This document shows positions 46,363 through 53,732 of a stretch of 64,000 nucleotides of DNA, piece by piece. A program made the position numbers and the translations under genes. This stretch comes from Pseudomonadota bacterium (GTDB lineage: Bacteria > Pseudomonadota > Alphaproteobacteria > Micavibrionales > Micavibrionaceae): positions 186,001 through 250,000 of the forward strand of contig JAKQEE010000416.1 of the NCBI GenBank assembly GCA_029558635.1, in the 5' to 3' direction. The notes beneath the pieces are model-generated. The model did not search any database, had not been told where the DNA came from, and saw only the letters and a list, made by a program, of their open reading frames with translations. Numbering within the stretch: position 1 is the first letter of the stretch; each line of letters starts with the position of its first letter.

Positions 46363-47262
46363 ATGACCCACCGGAACGAAAAAATTTCTCGAAAAAGATT
46401 GGCTCTCGCGCTGCTGGTTATGCTGGGCGTCTCGTTTGGATCGGGGCAAAAGGTTCTGGCGCAATCAGCCGAACTGGATGTAACGACGGAAGGCGGGCGC
46501 AGTTTCAAAGCCGAAGCGTCCATTCCCAGAAAACTCGAAGATCTTCAGGAAATTCCCGGCTACGTCGAAAAAGAAGGCGAGACCGGTCTGCCGATTGACA
46601 TTCGTCGTGAAGCCTTGAAAGAAGCGGCCTTGTCTTTTGGTGCGCGTGGTGGATTGGCGGCCAGAAGTTACGAAATCAAAAAGGAACTCGACACGCGCTC
46701 GGCCTACATGGACAAGGTGTTCGACTTCCGCCAGCTTTTAATTGCGGCACCTTCGGGATTTATGATGGAACCGCCGATTATCTCAGAATCGCTCAACAGC
46801 CTGCTCATCGAAAACGACGGGCAATCCGCAGCCGTATCCGATGCGATTTATCGCATACATGAAAACGTCAAGATTGTCTCCGCACCGCGCAACTGGAGAA
46901 CTTATCTGGAACGTGGATGGGGAGCAGTTGAAGATCCTCCGGAAATTTTGCGTCCGAAAAACGATGAAGAGCGACGCTTCTGGCGAGAAACGGTCGCCCA
47001 AGGATGGAAAGAAGGCTACTCTCAGGGAAGCGAGGTTTTCGAAGGAGACCTGAACAAACTGGTAGCCGATTTCGATGGAATGGTCCGTTACAGGAAATTA
47101 TTGGCGCAAGGAATGGTCTCTCCGCCGTTCGCACAGCAAATTGATCGCGGTGTAACGGGCGGCGACGACGGAGCTATGCGCATTGGTGATCGTGCAGTTG
47201 TGATCACTGGAACTCCTCAGCTCATTTCAGGATCTCAAGAATGGCAACCCGCAAGCCGGTAA
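46363..47262 (+). CDS. dotC: DotC-like protein (TraI family) of the type IVB secretion system
   Basis: The 299-aa protein has an export signal (RLALALLVMLGVSFGSGQ, cleavage near VLAQ) without the lipobox Cys found in Legionella DotC. The core matches DotC: IRREALKEAALSFGARGGLA, DKVFDFRQLLIAAPSGFMME, PPIISESLNSL and WRTYLERGWGAVEDPPEILR. DotC works with DotD and DotH in the outer-membrane core complex. Its 3' end overlaps dotB by 22 bases, so translation is coupled. Confidence 0.9.
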   Translation: MTHRNEKISRKRLALALLVMLGVSFGSGQKVLAQSAELDVTTEGGRSFKAEASIPRKLEDLQEIPGYVEKEGETGLPIDIRREALKEAALSFGARGGLAARSYEIKKELDTRSAYMDKVFDFRQLLIAAPSGFMMEPPIISESLNSLLIENDGQSAAVSDAIYRIHENVKIVSAPRNWRTYLERGWGAVEDPPEILRPKNDEERRFWRETVAQGWKEGYSQGSEVFEGDLNKLVADFDGMVRYRKLLAQGMVSPPFAQQIDRGVTGGDDGAMRIGDRAVVITGTPQLISGSQEWQPASR

Positions 47263-48401
47263 GTCTGGTCAAGGGGGATCAGTCCCTCGTCGAAACCTGG
47301 CCGGATGAACCTCATAGATTTACCGAAGAACACGTTGACCTTTTTTTGATGTATTGCGTCAAAAAGGGCGCGTCGGATATCACCATCCAGACGGACCGTC
47401 CGGTTTATTCCGAAGTTCACGGGGTCTTGTACCCGTCGACCTACAGACCGCTTGATGCGGCGGATATGGCGGCCTTTCTCTCAAAGATTTACGGACCTGA
47501 TGCGTCGGCGCGTCTGGCATCCGGAAAAGATTTGGACGTGTCGTACGAGATTAGGCCGGACCGTTATTCGCGCTCCCGTTTTCGTGTAAACATCACCGCC
47601 ATTCTTGCGCGTGGCCGTGATGCGGCACAAATTACGATGCGGGTGATGCCCGCCGAACCGCCGCGTATGGACGATCTCAATATCGAGCAACAAATCATCG
47701 ACAACTGGGCGCCGCGTCAGGGCATGGTCGTGATCACGGGTCCGACCGGTTCGGGGAAAACCACATTGCTTGCTGCCGGAAACCGGATGTTGTTGGAGCG
47801 TCCCCACGGTTGCGGCAAAATGCTGACTTATGAATCTCCAATCGAATTCACATACGACGGAATTCACTCTCCGCGCTCGCTGGTCTCACAGACTGAAATT
47901 CCACGACACTTACCAGATTTTGCGGCGGGGGTAAGGAACGCACTGCGTCGTAAACCGCAAATCATTCTGGTGGGTGAAGCGCGGGACCGAGAAACGATTT
48001 CTGCCGCCATCGAAGCGGCGCAAACCGGCCACGCTGTTTATACCACGACTCACACGACGGGTGTTTCTGCCACGATCCGCCGGATGATCTCGGCGTTTGA
48101 AAAGGAAGAGCGGTCTGAGCGGGCCTATGCCTTGATGGAAACCGTGCGCATGATTGTAACGCAGGCACTGGTCCCGAAAGTTGGCGGTGGTCGTCTGGGC
48201 GTCAGGGAGTGGATGGTCTTCCCCGATGAAGTTCGCGAGAAACTGCTTGATATGGATTTCGAGCAATGGGGCAATGAAATTCAACGGATGATCCCGTTCT
48301 ATGGCCAGACGATGAACAAATCGGCGACTTTGGCCTTTGAAAAAGGTCTGATCGACAAGAGATTCTATCTGCTTCTCACCGCAAGCGGCGGAGCAGGGTA
48401 A
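47241..48401 (+). CDS. dotB: DotB-like ATPase (TraJ family), PilT/VirB11 superfamily
   Basis: The 386-aa hexameric-type secretion ATPase has Walker A GPTGSGKT (167-174), the Asp box in MLTYESPIEFTYDG, Walker B IILVGEARDRETISAAIEAA and the His box in GHAVYTTTHTTG. The N-terminal PAS-like domain starts HVDLFLMYCVKKGASDITIQ. In Dot/Icm systems DotB cycles to the DotO/DotL platform to energise substrate transfer. A type IV pilus PilT is less likely given dotC and icmT on either side. Confidence 0.92.
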   Translation: MATRKPVSLVKGDQSLVETWPDEPHRFTEEHVDLFLMYCVKKGASDITIQTDRPVYSEVHGVLYPSTYRPLDAADMAAFLSKIYGPDASARLASGKDLDVSYEIRPDRYSRSRFRVNITAILARGRDAAQITMRVMPAEPPRMDDLNIEQQIIDNWAPRQGMVVITGPTGSGKTTLLAAGNRMLLERPHGCGKMLTYESPIEFTYDGIHSPRSLVSQTEIPRHLPDFAAGVRNALRRKPQIILVGEARDRETISAAIEAAQTGHAVYTTTHTTGVSATIRRMISAFEKEERSERAYALMETVRMIVTQALVPKVGGGRLGVREWMVFPDEVREKLLDMDFEQWGNEIQRMIPFYGQTMNKSATLAFEKGLIDKRFYLLLTASGGAG

Positions 48402-48441
48402 TATTAACCATCTGCTTAGAAAGTCAGGATAAACTGGATAA

Positions 48442-48744
48442 ATGGCAAACCGGGTCGCAGATTTACAGGAACAGGTACATTGGCATTGGAGAAATTCAAT
48501 GCGCCCCGTTCGCTTTTTCTCGTTCGATGTGAAGGCGATTATCCCGTTTTGTATCTTGCTGTTCTATGCCCGCGCCTCGACCTTGGTCTTGTGTTTCGTC
48601 GTCACCCTCTTCTTTTGGATTCTGGAAAAGAAAGGGCTAACCTTTGATGCGGCCTTGCGTGGAAGTCGCCTGTTTATTTTTGGTGATTTTCGTCCGGCGT
48701 TGACAAAATTCCGGCATCGCAAGCTCAAGGACTTTGGCCGCTAA
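48442..48744 (+). CDS. icmT: IcmT-like protein (TraK family)
   Basis: The 100-aa protein matches IcmT in size and pattern: VHWHWRNSMRPVRFFSFDVK at 13-32, then a hydrophobic hairpin (IIPFCILLFYARASTLVLCF to FWILEKKG) and the tail SRLFIFGDFRPALTKFRHRK. IcmT is a small inner-membrane protein required for Dot/Icm export. It follows dotB by 40 bases, reproducing the dotD-dotC-dotB-icmT (R64 traH-I-J-K) order. Confidence 0.87.
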   Translation: MANRVADLQEQVHWHWRNSMRPVRFFSFDVKAIIPFCILLFYARASTLVLCFVVTLFFWILEKKGLTFDAALRGSRLFIFGDFRPALTKFRHRKLKDFGR

Positions 48745-48865
48745 AATTGCGGTAAAATTTCCGCTGTTTATCAGATTGTTTCTTGAGTTTTACATTTTCC
48801 GAACGTATGGTATGAAATCGAAAATGGCGGGCAGGTTGGGTGTCCGCGCGAGCTGGAGTTTATCT

Positions 48866-49963
48866 ATGACATTGTCCAAAAGAATTTTTTCTGCAATCCT
48901 TTGTGTATCGGCATTTGCCCTGATCGCCCCCGACGCTCATGCGGGTTTTGACTGGACTCCACCCCCCCGTCAGAAAGAGGAGATGCATAGCCTGAAAGCA
49001 ACGCCCGAGGCTCCGGCTGATGCAGGTCCGTTGACCCCTGATCCGGATGCGGTCGTGCCTGTACCGGTAGAGAATGTACAAACGCAAACACTTCCGACGA
49101 CACAGGCTATTCCTCCGGTGGAAGCTCAACCGGCTCCGGTAATGGAAGCTCCTGCTCCAGCAGAAACAAGCCCCACTCCTTTGTCTTTCGAGCCGCTTCA
49201 CAAACAGCTTGAAGAACAGCCGCAGGCCCAGCCTGTGCCGGCTCCGGCCCCAACTCCAGTAGCGCCAGTCGTGAATGAAGCTCCACAACCTGCCGTTTTG
49301 GAAGGGTTTGGCTCCGATATTTCTCTGGCTTTGGCTTTGCGCGATATCGTTCCTTCGGGCTACGCTTATGCATTCAAAAACTCTTCGGATGCAGGTCTGA
49401 AAGTGTCATGGAGTGGCGGAAAAGTCTGGCAGGATGTCTTGAGTGATGCTCTGGCTCCTCACAAACTGGTTTTTGCGATCGTCGACAATGCAGTTTACAT
49501 TTATCCGGTTGAAGAGCAGGCGCAATCCCAATCGGCTCCGGTCCCTGTAATGGAAACCCCGGCTCCCGCAGAAACATCCGCTGACACTTCGGCGGCACCG
49601 GTAATGGATATTAAGGCTCCGAAAGAACAGGTTGTTCCCCCTATTCAAATCGTCGAGCAACCCAAGAAGGCGGTTGAGTCTCCTGCAGTTCCGGTCATGA
49701 ATACGACTTTGACTCGTGAATGGGCAGCCCGTCCGGGCACTACGCTGCGCCAAACAATTGAGGACTGGGGGAAAATCGCTTCGGTCGAGACCGAATGGAG
49801 AAGTCCCTACGATTACCCGATCGACAACCCGTTCAGCTTCAATGGTACTTTTGATAAGGCGGTAGAATCCATATTGTCCCAGTACTCAGCGGAAAAACAG
49901 CCTCCACGGGGCCGCCTCTATACGAACCTGCCGACAGGCCCGTCCGTCCTGATGGTCTACTAG
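48866..49963 (+). CDS. TcpQ/PilL-type domain protein, likely envelope part of the T4BSS
   Basis: The product is about 365 aa from ATG at 48866 (GGAG eight bases upstream; the frame opens earlier at 48734). A signal peptide ends DAHA. Then come a Pro/Glu-rich low-complexity region, a secretin-N-like module (SDISLALALRDIVPSGYAYA to AIVDNAVYIYPV), a second Pro/Ala linker, and a C-terminal TcpQ-type domain (REWAARPGTTLRQTIEDWGK, DYPIDNPFSFNGTFDKAVES, RLYTNLPTGPSVLMVY). Such proteins bind peptidoglycan or secretin rings. It closes the locus and has its own terminator. Confidence 0.72.
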   Translation: MTLSKRIFSAILCVSAFALIAPDAHAGFDWTPPPRQKEEMHSLKATPEAPADAGPLTPDPDAVVPVPVENVQTQTLPTTQAIPPVEAQPAPVMEAPAPAETSPTPLSFEPLHKQLEEQPQAQPVPAPAPTPVAPVVNEAPQPAVLEGFGSDISLALALRDIVPSGYAYAFKNSSDAGLKVSWSGGKVWQDVLSDALAPHKLVFAIVDNAVYIYPVEEQAQSQSAPVPVMETPAPAETSADTSAAPVMDIKAPKEQVVPPIQIVEQPKKAVESPAVPVMNTTLTREWAARPGTTLRQTIEDWGKIASVETEWRSPYDYPIDNPFSFNGTFDKAVESILSQYSAEKQPPRGRLYTNLPTGPSVLMVY

Positions 49964-49977
49964 AAAGAGTTAAAGAT

Positions 49978-50005
49978 AAAGGCCCAGCGGGGCCTTTAAT
50001 TTATA
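49978..50005 (+). terminator. Terminator at the end of the T4BSS locus
   Basis: AAAGGCCC and GGGCCTTT pair around loop AGCG; the tail AATTTATATAT is only moderately T-rich. Confidence 0.65.
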
Positions 50006-50019
50006 TATCTTAAAAAAGC

Positions 50020-50048
50020 TTGACGGGAGAGATACCATCCCCTATAAA
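50020..50048 (+). promoter_or_regulatory. Strong sigma70 promoter of rplJL
   Basis: TTGACG (50020-50025), a 17-base spacer and TATAAA (50043-50048) are near consensus. The predicted start near 50055 gives a leader of about 190 nt. Confidence 0.82.
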
Positions 50049-50067
50049 CCGTCCGTCCTGTCCAAGA

Positions 50068-50209
50068 CTGCAGGTTTCCCGATCTCGGGAAATAATGGGG
50101 GTCCCCACCTGTATAGATAGGCCGATCAGTGAAATCTCCCGCAAGGGAGAGTGTTCGGTTTTTATCTGGAATACTATTGGGCAGGCGACTTGAAAAAGTC
50201 GCTTTTTTT
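50068..50209 (+). promoter_or_regulatory. Ribosomal protein L10 leader with terminator-like hairpin
   Basis: CAGGT (50071) and ACCTG (50107) close a two-hairpin fold (TTCCCG/CGGGAA and TGGGG/CCCCA). A second unit has outer CCGA...TCGG around TCTCCC-GCAA-GGGAGA. Such structures bind the L10(L12)4 complex and give autoregulation. A perfect GCGACTT-GAAA-AAGTCGC hairpin with seven Ts (50185-50209) lies 38 bases before rplJ and can act as an attenuator. Confidence 0.68.
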
Positions 50210-50246
50210 ATTTTCCCGTTTTCGGGTTTAACAAAGGAGAAACGCG

Positions 50247-50738
50247 ATGAATCGCGCAGAAAAACAGACAGAGATCGAGGAGCTGAAAGGCACACTGGGC
50301 AATACCGAGATTGTGATTGTATCGCACAACACCGGTATGACTGTGGCCCAAGTCACCGAACTCCGCAAAGGTCTGCGTGCCGCTGGCGCCCGTTACAAAG
50401 TGACCAAAAACACTTTGGCCAAACTGGCGATCAAGGACACGAAGTTTGCGGAAATCGACGACTTGTTGTCGGGTCCGACTGGTCTTTCGACCACCACCGA
50501 AGAACCTTTGGTTGTTGCCAAAACCGTCTATGACTTTGCCAAAAAATTCGATGGCAAGCTGGTCATTCTGGGCGGCTATTTCGGCGACATGAAACTGGAT
50601 GCTGCAGCTGTCGAAAAATTGGCAAAACTGCCGACCCTCGACGAAATCCGCGGCAAGCTGGTTGGCCTTATCCAGGCTCCTGCTGCCCAGTTGGCCCGTT
50701 TGGCTCAGGCATATGCCGACAAACCGACCGAAGCTTAA
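50247..50738 (+). CDS. rplJ: 50S ribosomal protein L10
   Basis: The 163-aa protein forms the base of the ribosomal stalk. The N-terminus MNRAEKQTEIEELKGTLGNT and the core VTELRKGLRAAGARYKVTKN, NTLAKLAIKD and a long C-terminal helix (APAAQLARLAQAYA) that binds L7/L12 dimers are typical. AAAGGAGAAACGCG is a strong RBS. nusG-rplK-rplA, which normally precede it, are replaced here by the T4BSS locus. Confidence 0.97.
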   Translation: MNRAEKQTEIEELKGTLGNTEIVIVSHNTGMTVAQVTELRKGLRAAGARYKVTKNTLAKLAIKDTKFAEIDDLLSGPTGLSTTTEEPLVVAKTVYDFAKKFDGKLVILGGYFGDMKLDAAAVEKLAKLPTLDEIRGKLVGLIQAPAAQLARLAQAYADKPTEA

Positions 50739-50783
50739 TTTTAATTTTTGTAGCTAATTTTTTATTTAAAAGGAGACTAAACT

Positions 50784-51152
50784 ATGGCTGCTAACTTGGA
50801 AAAAATCGTTGAAGACCTCTCGGCTCTGACCGTGATCGAAGCTGCTGATCTTGCAAAGCTGCTCGAAGAAAAATGGGGCGTTTCTGCTGCGGCTCCTGTG
50901 GCTGCGGCTGGCGCAGTCGCTGCTGCACCTGCAGAAGAAAAAGACAGCTTTGACATCGTCTTGGAAGCCGCTGGCGACAACAAAATCAACGTGATTAAAG
51001 TTGTTCGTGAAATCACCGGTCTGGGCCTCAAAGAAGCCAAAGACCTCGTTGAAGGCGCACCGAAAAACGTTAAAGAAGGCGCAGCAAAAGCTGAAGCCGA
51101 AGAAATCAAGAAAAAACTCGAAGCTGCTGGCGCAAAAGTCGCTCTCAAGTAA
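50784..51152 (+). CDS. rplL: 50S ribosomal protein L7/L12
   Basis: The 122-aa stalk protein has the N-terminal dimerisation domain ([20 protein letters not shown]), an Ala-rich hinge ([20 protein letters not shown]) and the C-terminal factor-binding domain ([20 protein letters not shown]). Strong AAAGGAGA precedes the ATG. It is co-transcribed with rplJ. A terminator follows, so rpoB is not simply read through from here. Confidence 0.97.
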   Translation: MAANLEKIVEDLSALTVIEAADLAKLLEEKWGVSAAAPVAAAGAVAAAPAEEKDSFDIVLEAAGDNKINVIKVVREITGLGLKEAKDLVEGAPKNVKEGAAKAEAEEIKKKLEAAGAKVALK

Positions 51153-51175
51153 TTTCGGATTTTTCGATAAATTCC

Positions 51176-51210
51176 AAAACGGCTCCTCCAGAAGGGGCCG
51201 TTTTATTTTT
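51176..51210 (+). terminator. Terminator after rplL
   Basis: AAAACGGCTCCT pairs imperfectly with AGGGGCCGTTTT and is followed by ATTTTT. This separates rplJL transcription from the following genes. Confidence 0.8.
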
Positions 51211-51269
51211 CCTTGCCTTTCGCAAGTCAATAGGTTTTGTTCGATCCGAATAAGCTAAGAGGAGAAAAA

Positions 51270-51614
51270 ATGAGTTCCCCCAATTGTCCCCAATGTGGCG
51301 CGGATTATGTTTTTGAAAATGAAGGCCAATGGACCTGTCTGGAATGCGGGCATGAATGGTCGGGAGCCGCGCAAGTGCCACCCGAAGAAGAGCAGTTGGT
51401 CGTCAAGGATGCCAACGGCCAAATCCTTGCAGACGGTGACACAGTTACGGTGATCAAGGATCTTAAGGTCAAAGGGTCTTCGCTGGTTGTCAAGGTAGGT
51501 ACAAAAGTCAAAAACATCCGTCTGGTGGCGGGTGACCATGACATTGATTGCAAAATTCCGGGGATCGGGGCGATGGGACTGAAATCCGAATTCGTCAAAA
51601 AGGTTCAGGACTGA
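51270..51614 (+). CDS. yjdM: PhnA/YjdM family zinc-ribbon protein
   Basis: The 114-aa protein starts [20 protein letters not shown], followed by [10 protein letters not shown]; the two CxxC pairs form a zinc ribbon. The C-terminal beta domain ([40 protein letters not shown]) is the YjdM/PhnA domain. Despite the PhnA name, it is not a phosphonoacetate hydrolase and its role is unclear. AGAGGAG precedes the ATG at 51270. Confidence 0.88.
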   Translation: MSSPNCPQCGADYVFENEGQWTCLECGHEWSGAAQVPPEEEQLVVKDANGQILADGDTVTVIKDLKVKGSSLVVKVGTKVKNIRLVAGDHDIDCKIPGIGAMGLKSEFVKKVQD

Positions 51615-51691
51615 AACAAGCGCAGTTAAGCATTTCCTTATGAGTGGAGATTAACCTTTTGGTACCCTCTCTTTTGCTAGAATGACCTGTC

Positions 51692-52792
51692 ATGAGTATA
51701 GATCAAAGATATGCAGCCAACAGAGACGCCTTTTGCAAGACAGCTTTGCAAAACGGCGCGAAGCTTTATCATATTCCTTATGCCGACGGGTCAGCCCCGG
51801 ATCTTGTGACGGATGTTGCCGTTCTGGGGAATGAAAACGCCCAAAACATCGTTATTACCACCTCTGGCCTGCATGGCGTGGAACTTCCGGCTGGTTCGAT
51901 GGTCCAAAGGATCGGGCTCGAAAAAATCAGGGAAGCCGACCTTGCCGATACGAAATTTGTTTTTGTGCATGCCCTCAACCCTTATGGGGCCTTTCACGCT
52001 GCTCGCACGGACTGCGGACCCGACGGAGAGCGCAACATCGACCCCGCTCGCAACTTTATAGATTTTTCGTCCCCGAAAATAGTTACCCCCCCCGCCGATC
52101 CGGCGATTGAAGCCGCGTTTGCGGATGCAAAACTCTCCGGTTCGTCCCAGACCATGATGTGGGGAAGGTTGCTCTATGCGGCCTTTGTGAAGTTGGGACG
52201 AAACGACTTCAAACGCAATTTTGTGCAGGGACAGTACAGTAACCCCTTGCTGCCCTATTATGGAGGCAACGGACCGTCCTATACCCGCCTGACATGGGAA
52301 AAAATCATCAACGAAGAGGCCCGTTATCCTTCCGTGCGCAATATCTACCATTTTGATTGCCACTCGGGCGACGGACCCTTCGGCATGTTGCAGATTTATT
52401 TGTGCGGACAGGCGGACGGAAACGCCAAGGATCTGGCGCATAAACTGACCAGACCGGACAAAATCCAGAATGTCGACGAATATTTCGCCAATATCACTGG
52501 CGACATCGGCGATTATTGGGCGACACTGGGATTCCCGCCCGAAGTGCAAATTTACCCCGTAACGCTCGAATTCGGCACGACCCAGACCCACATTCCCGGA
52601 ATAGACGTTCTGGGGGCAATCCTGAACCGGACCCTGCTTTCAGAAAAATATCATGACGATCACCCCTTAAAAGACACCATCATTCAAAGGATGCGTGATG
52701 TTTTTTGCCCACCCCAAGACGAATGGGAGTGGGGGGTTGTGGCACAGTCCCATGAAATATGGGAGAATTTGCTAAAAGGGAATAATCTCTAA
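51692..52792 (+). CDS. DUF2817 family M14-like metallopeptidase
   Basis: The 366-aa protein has the M14-type zinc motif HxxE in TTSGLHGVELPAGSMVQR, then VHALNPYGAFHAARTD, ERNIDPARNFIDF, a second zinc His in YHFDCHSGDGPFG and the catalytic-type Glu in TLEFGTTQTH. This is the DUF2817 pattern, related to succinylglutamate desuccinylase and zinc carboxypeptidases. No signal peptide is visible, so it should act in the cytosol. The substrate is unknown. It is part of the three-gene insertion between rplL and rpoB. Confidence 0.82.
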   Translation: MSIDQRYAANRDAFCKTALQNGAKLYHIPYADGSAPDLVTDVAVLGNENAQNIVITTSGLHGVELPAGSMVQRIGLEKIREADLADTKFVFVHALNPYGAFHAARTDCGPDGERNIDPARNFIDFSSPKIVTPPADPAIEAAFADAKLSGSSQTMMWGRLLYAAFVKLGRNDFKRNFVQGQYSNPLLPYYGGNGPSYTRLTWEKIINEEARYPSVRNIYHFDCHSGDGPFGMLQIYLCGQADGNAKDLAHKLTRPDKIQNVDEYFANITGDIGDYWATLGFPPEVQIYPVTLEFGTTQTHIPGIDVLGAILNRTLLSEKYHDDHPLKDTIIQRMRDVFCPPQDEWEWGVVAQSHEIWENLLKGNNL

Positions 52793-52881
52793 ACCAGCCA
52801 TATATTTTACAGAATATTAAAAGATTGATTCTATTATAAAACAAATCTTTTTGACGAGTTTGTAAGCAAATTTTGTAAAGC

Positions 52882-53442
52882 ATGGATGATTTATTTAATA
52901 AAAGCTATAAAGACGTACTCGGCTCGAATGACCTTTTTCATGTTGAGCATCTGATGGGTGGCCTTTCAAAAAACAGAATATCATTACAGCCACAAAGGAC
53001 GACATACAATTGCGGGCCAGCCTCGGTCTGCACCATCTTGGAGCTTCTAGGCGCGCATCATCATGAAATGAATATAAGCACGGAGCTGGGAGCGGCACCA
53101 CTGAGAGGCACGGAAAATAAGAGCCTTCTGGAATGGACCGCCAAAAACTTGCCAGTGAAATCTTATGGGGAAAATAGCTATCGCGGCGGGTTGGCAATTG
53201 CCAACATTATCAATCCATTCGGCAAACAAGGCCATTATGTCGTGTTATTGGGCATTAAAGATTCGATCGTCCGCTATTATTGTCCGCGCATTGAGGCGAT
53301 AATAACTTGTGAATTGGAACAGCTTGAATGGAAAAGCGGCGATGGAATATACAAAAATTGGTCGATCAACATAGAATCTTCCCACGATTTTTGGGAGTAT
53401 AGTTTTGTCGTTTCCAGAAGAGAGACGCTCATTACCACTTAA
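52882..53442 (+). CDS. C39-like papain-fold cysteine peptidase, unknown role
   Basis: The protein is 186 aa. The putative catalytic Cys is in TTYNCGPASVCTILELLG (about residues 41-58), as in C39/papain-like proteases with NCGPAS, and the His motif is GHYVVLLGIKDSIVRYYCP, with a following Asp. No signal or transmembrane segment is seen and no transporter is fused. The flanks and coding sequence are AT-richer than the neighbours. The start is unsure: TTGACG-N17-TGTAAA ends three bases before the ATG, so either that match is chance or the start is the Met at 52954. Confidence 0.65.
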   Translation: MDDLFNKSYKDVLGSNDLFHVEHLMGGLSKNRISLQPQRTTYNCGPASVCTILELLGAHHHEMNISTELGAAPLRGTENKSLLEWTAKNLPVKSYGENSYRGGLAIANIINPFGKQGHYVVLLGIKDSIVRYYCPRIEAIITCELEQLEWKSGDGIYKNWSINIESSHDFWEYSFVVSRRETLITT

Positions 53443-53528
53443 TTGCATTATGTATATTAAGATTCTTTAACTTTTTCTTGAAATTTTACTGGACTCATCG
53501 GTTTTGATGCGGTAGAACCGCCTACCTC

Positions 53529-53560
53529 AACAGAAAATACGTGTTTTCTGTTGTGTTTTA
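53529..53560 (+). terminator. Hairpin between C39-like gene and rpoB
   Basis: AACAGAAAA and TTTTCTGTT form a perfect 9-bp stem with loop TACGTG, followed by GTGTTTTA. It may end the C39-like transcript. The rest of the 290-base gap up to rpoB shows no RNA gene or convincing promoter. Confidence 0.55.
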
Positions 53561-53732
53561 CTTGCGGACCCAAGGGAAAATTAAACGAGCTATTCAAGTA
53601 TTGTCACTGTGGAACATCTGGCAACTCCGCAAAGCCATGACTGTCCCCGGATGACGGGTCGAATAGCCGAGAAAATTCCCACGAATAGATGAAACACCTG
53701 AACGAAAGTTCAGATTGATTAAGGGCTCGGAC

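Noticed and set aside
43125-49963. Integrative conjugative element
   Set aside because: No integrase, relaxase, attachment-site repeat or tRNA boundary is visible in or beside the locus.
52851-52879. TTGACG-N17-TGTAAA promoter-like match before the C39-like gene
   Set aside because: Transcription would start inside the chosen ATG; kept only as a hint that the start may be at 52954.
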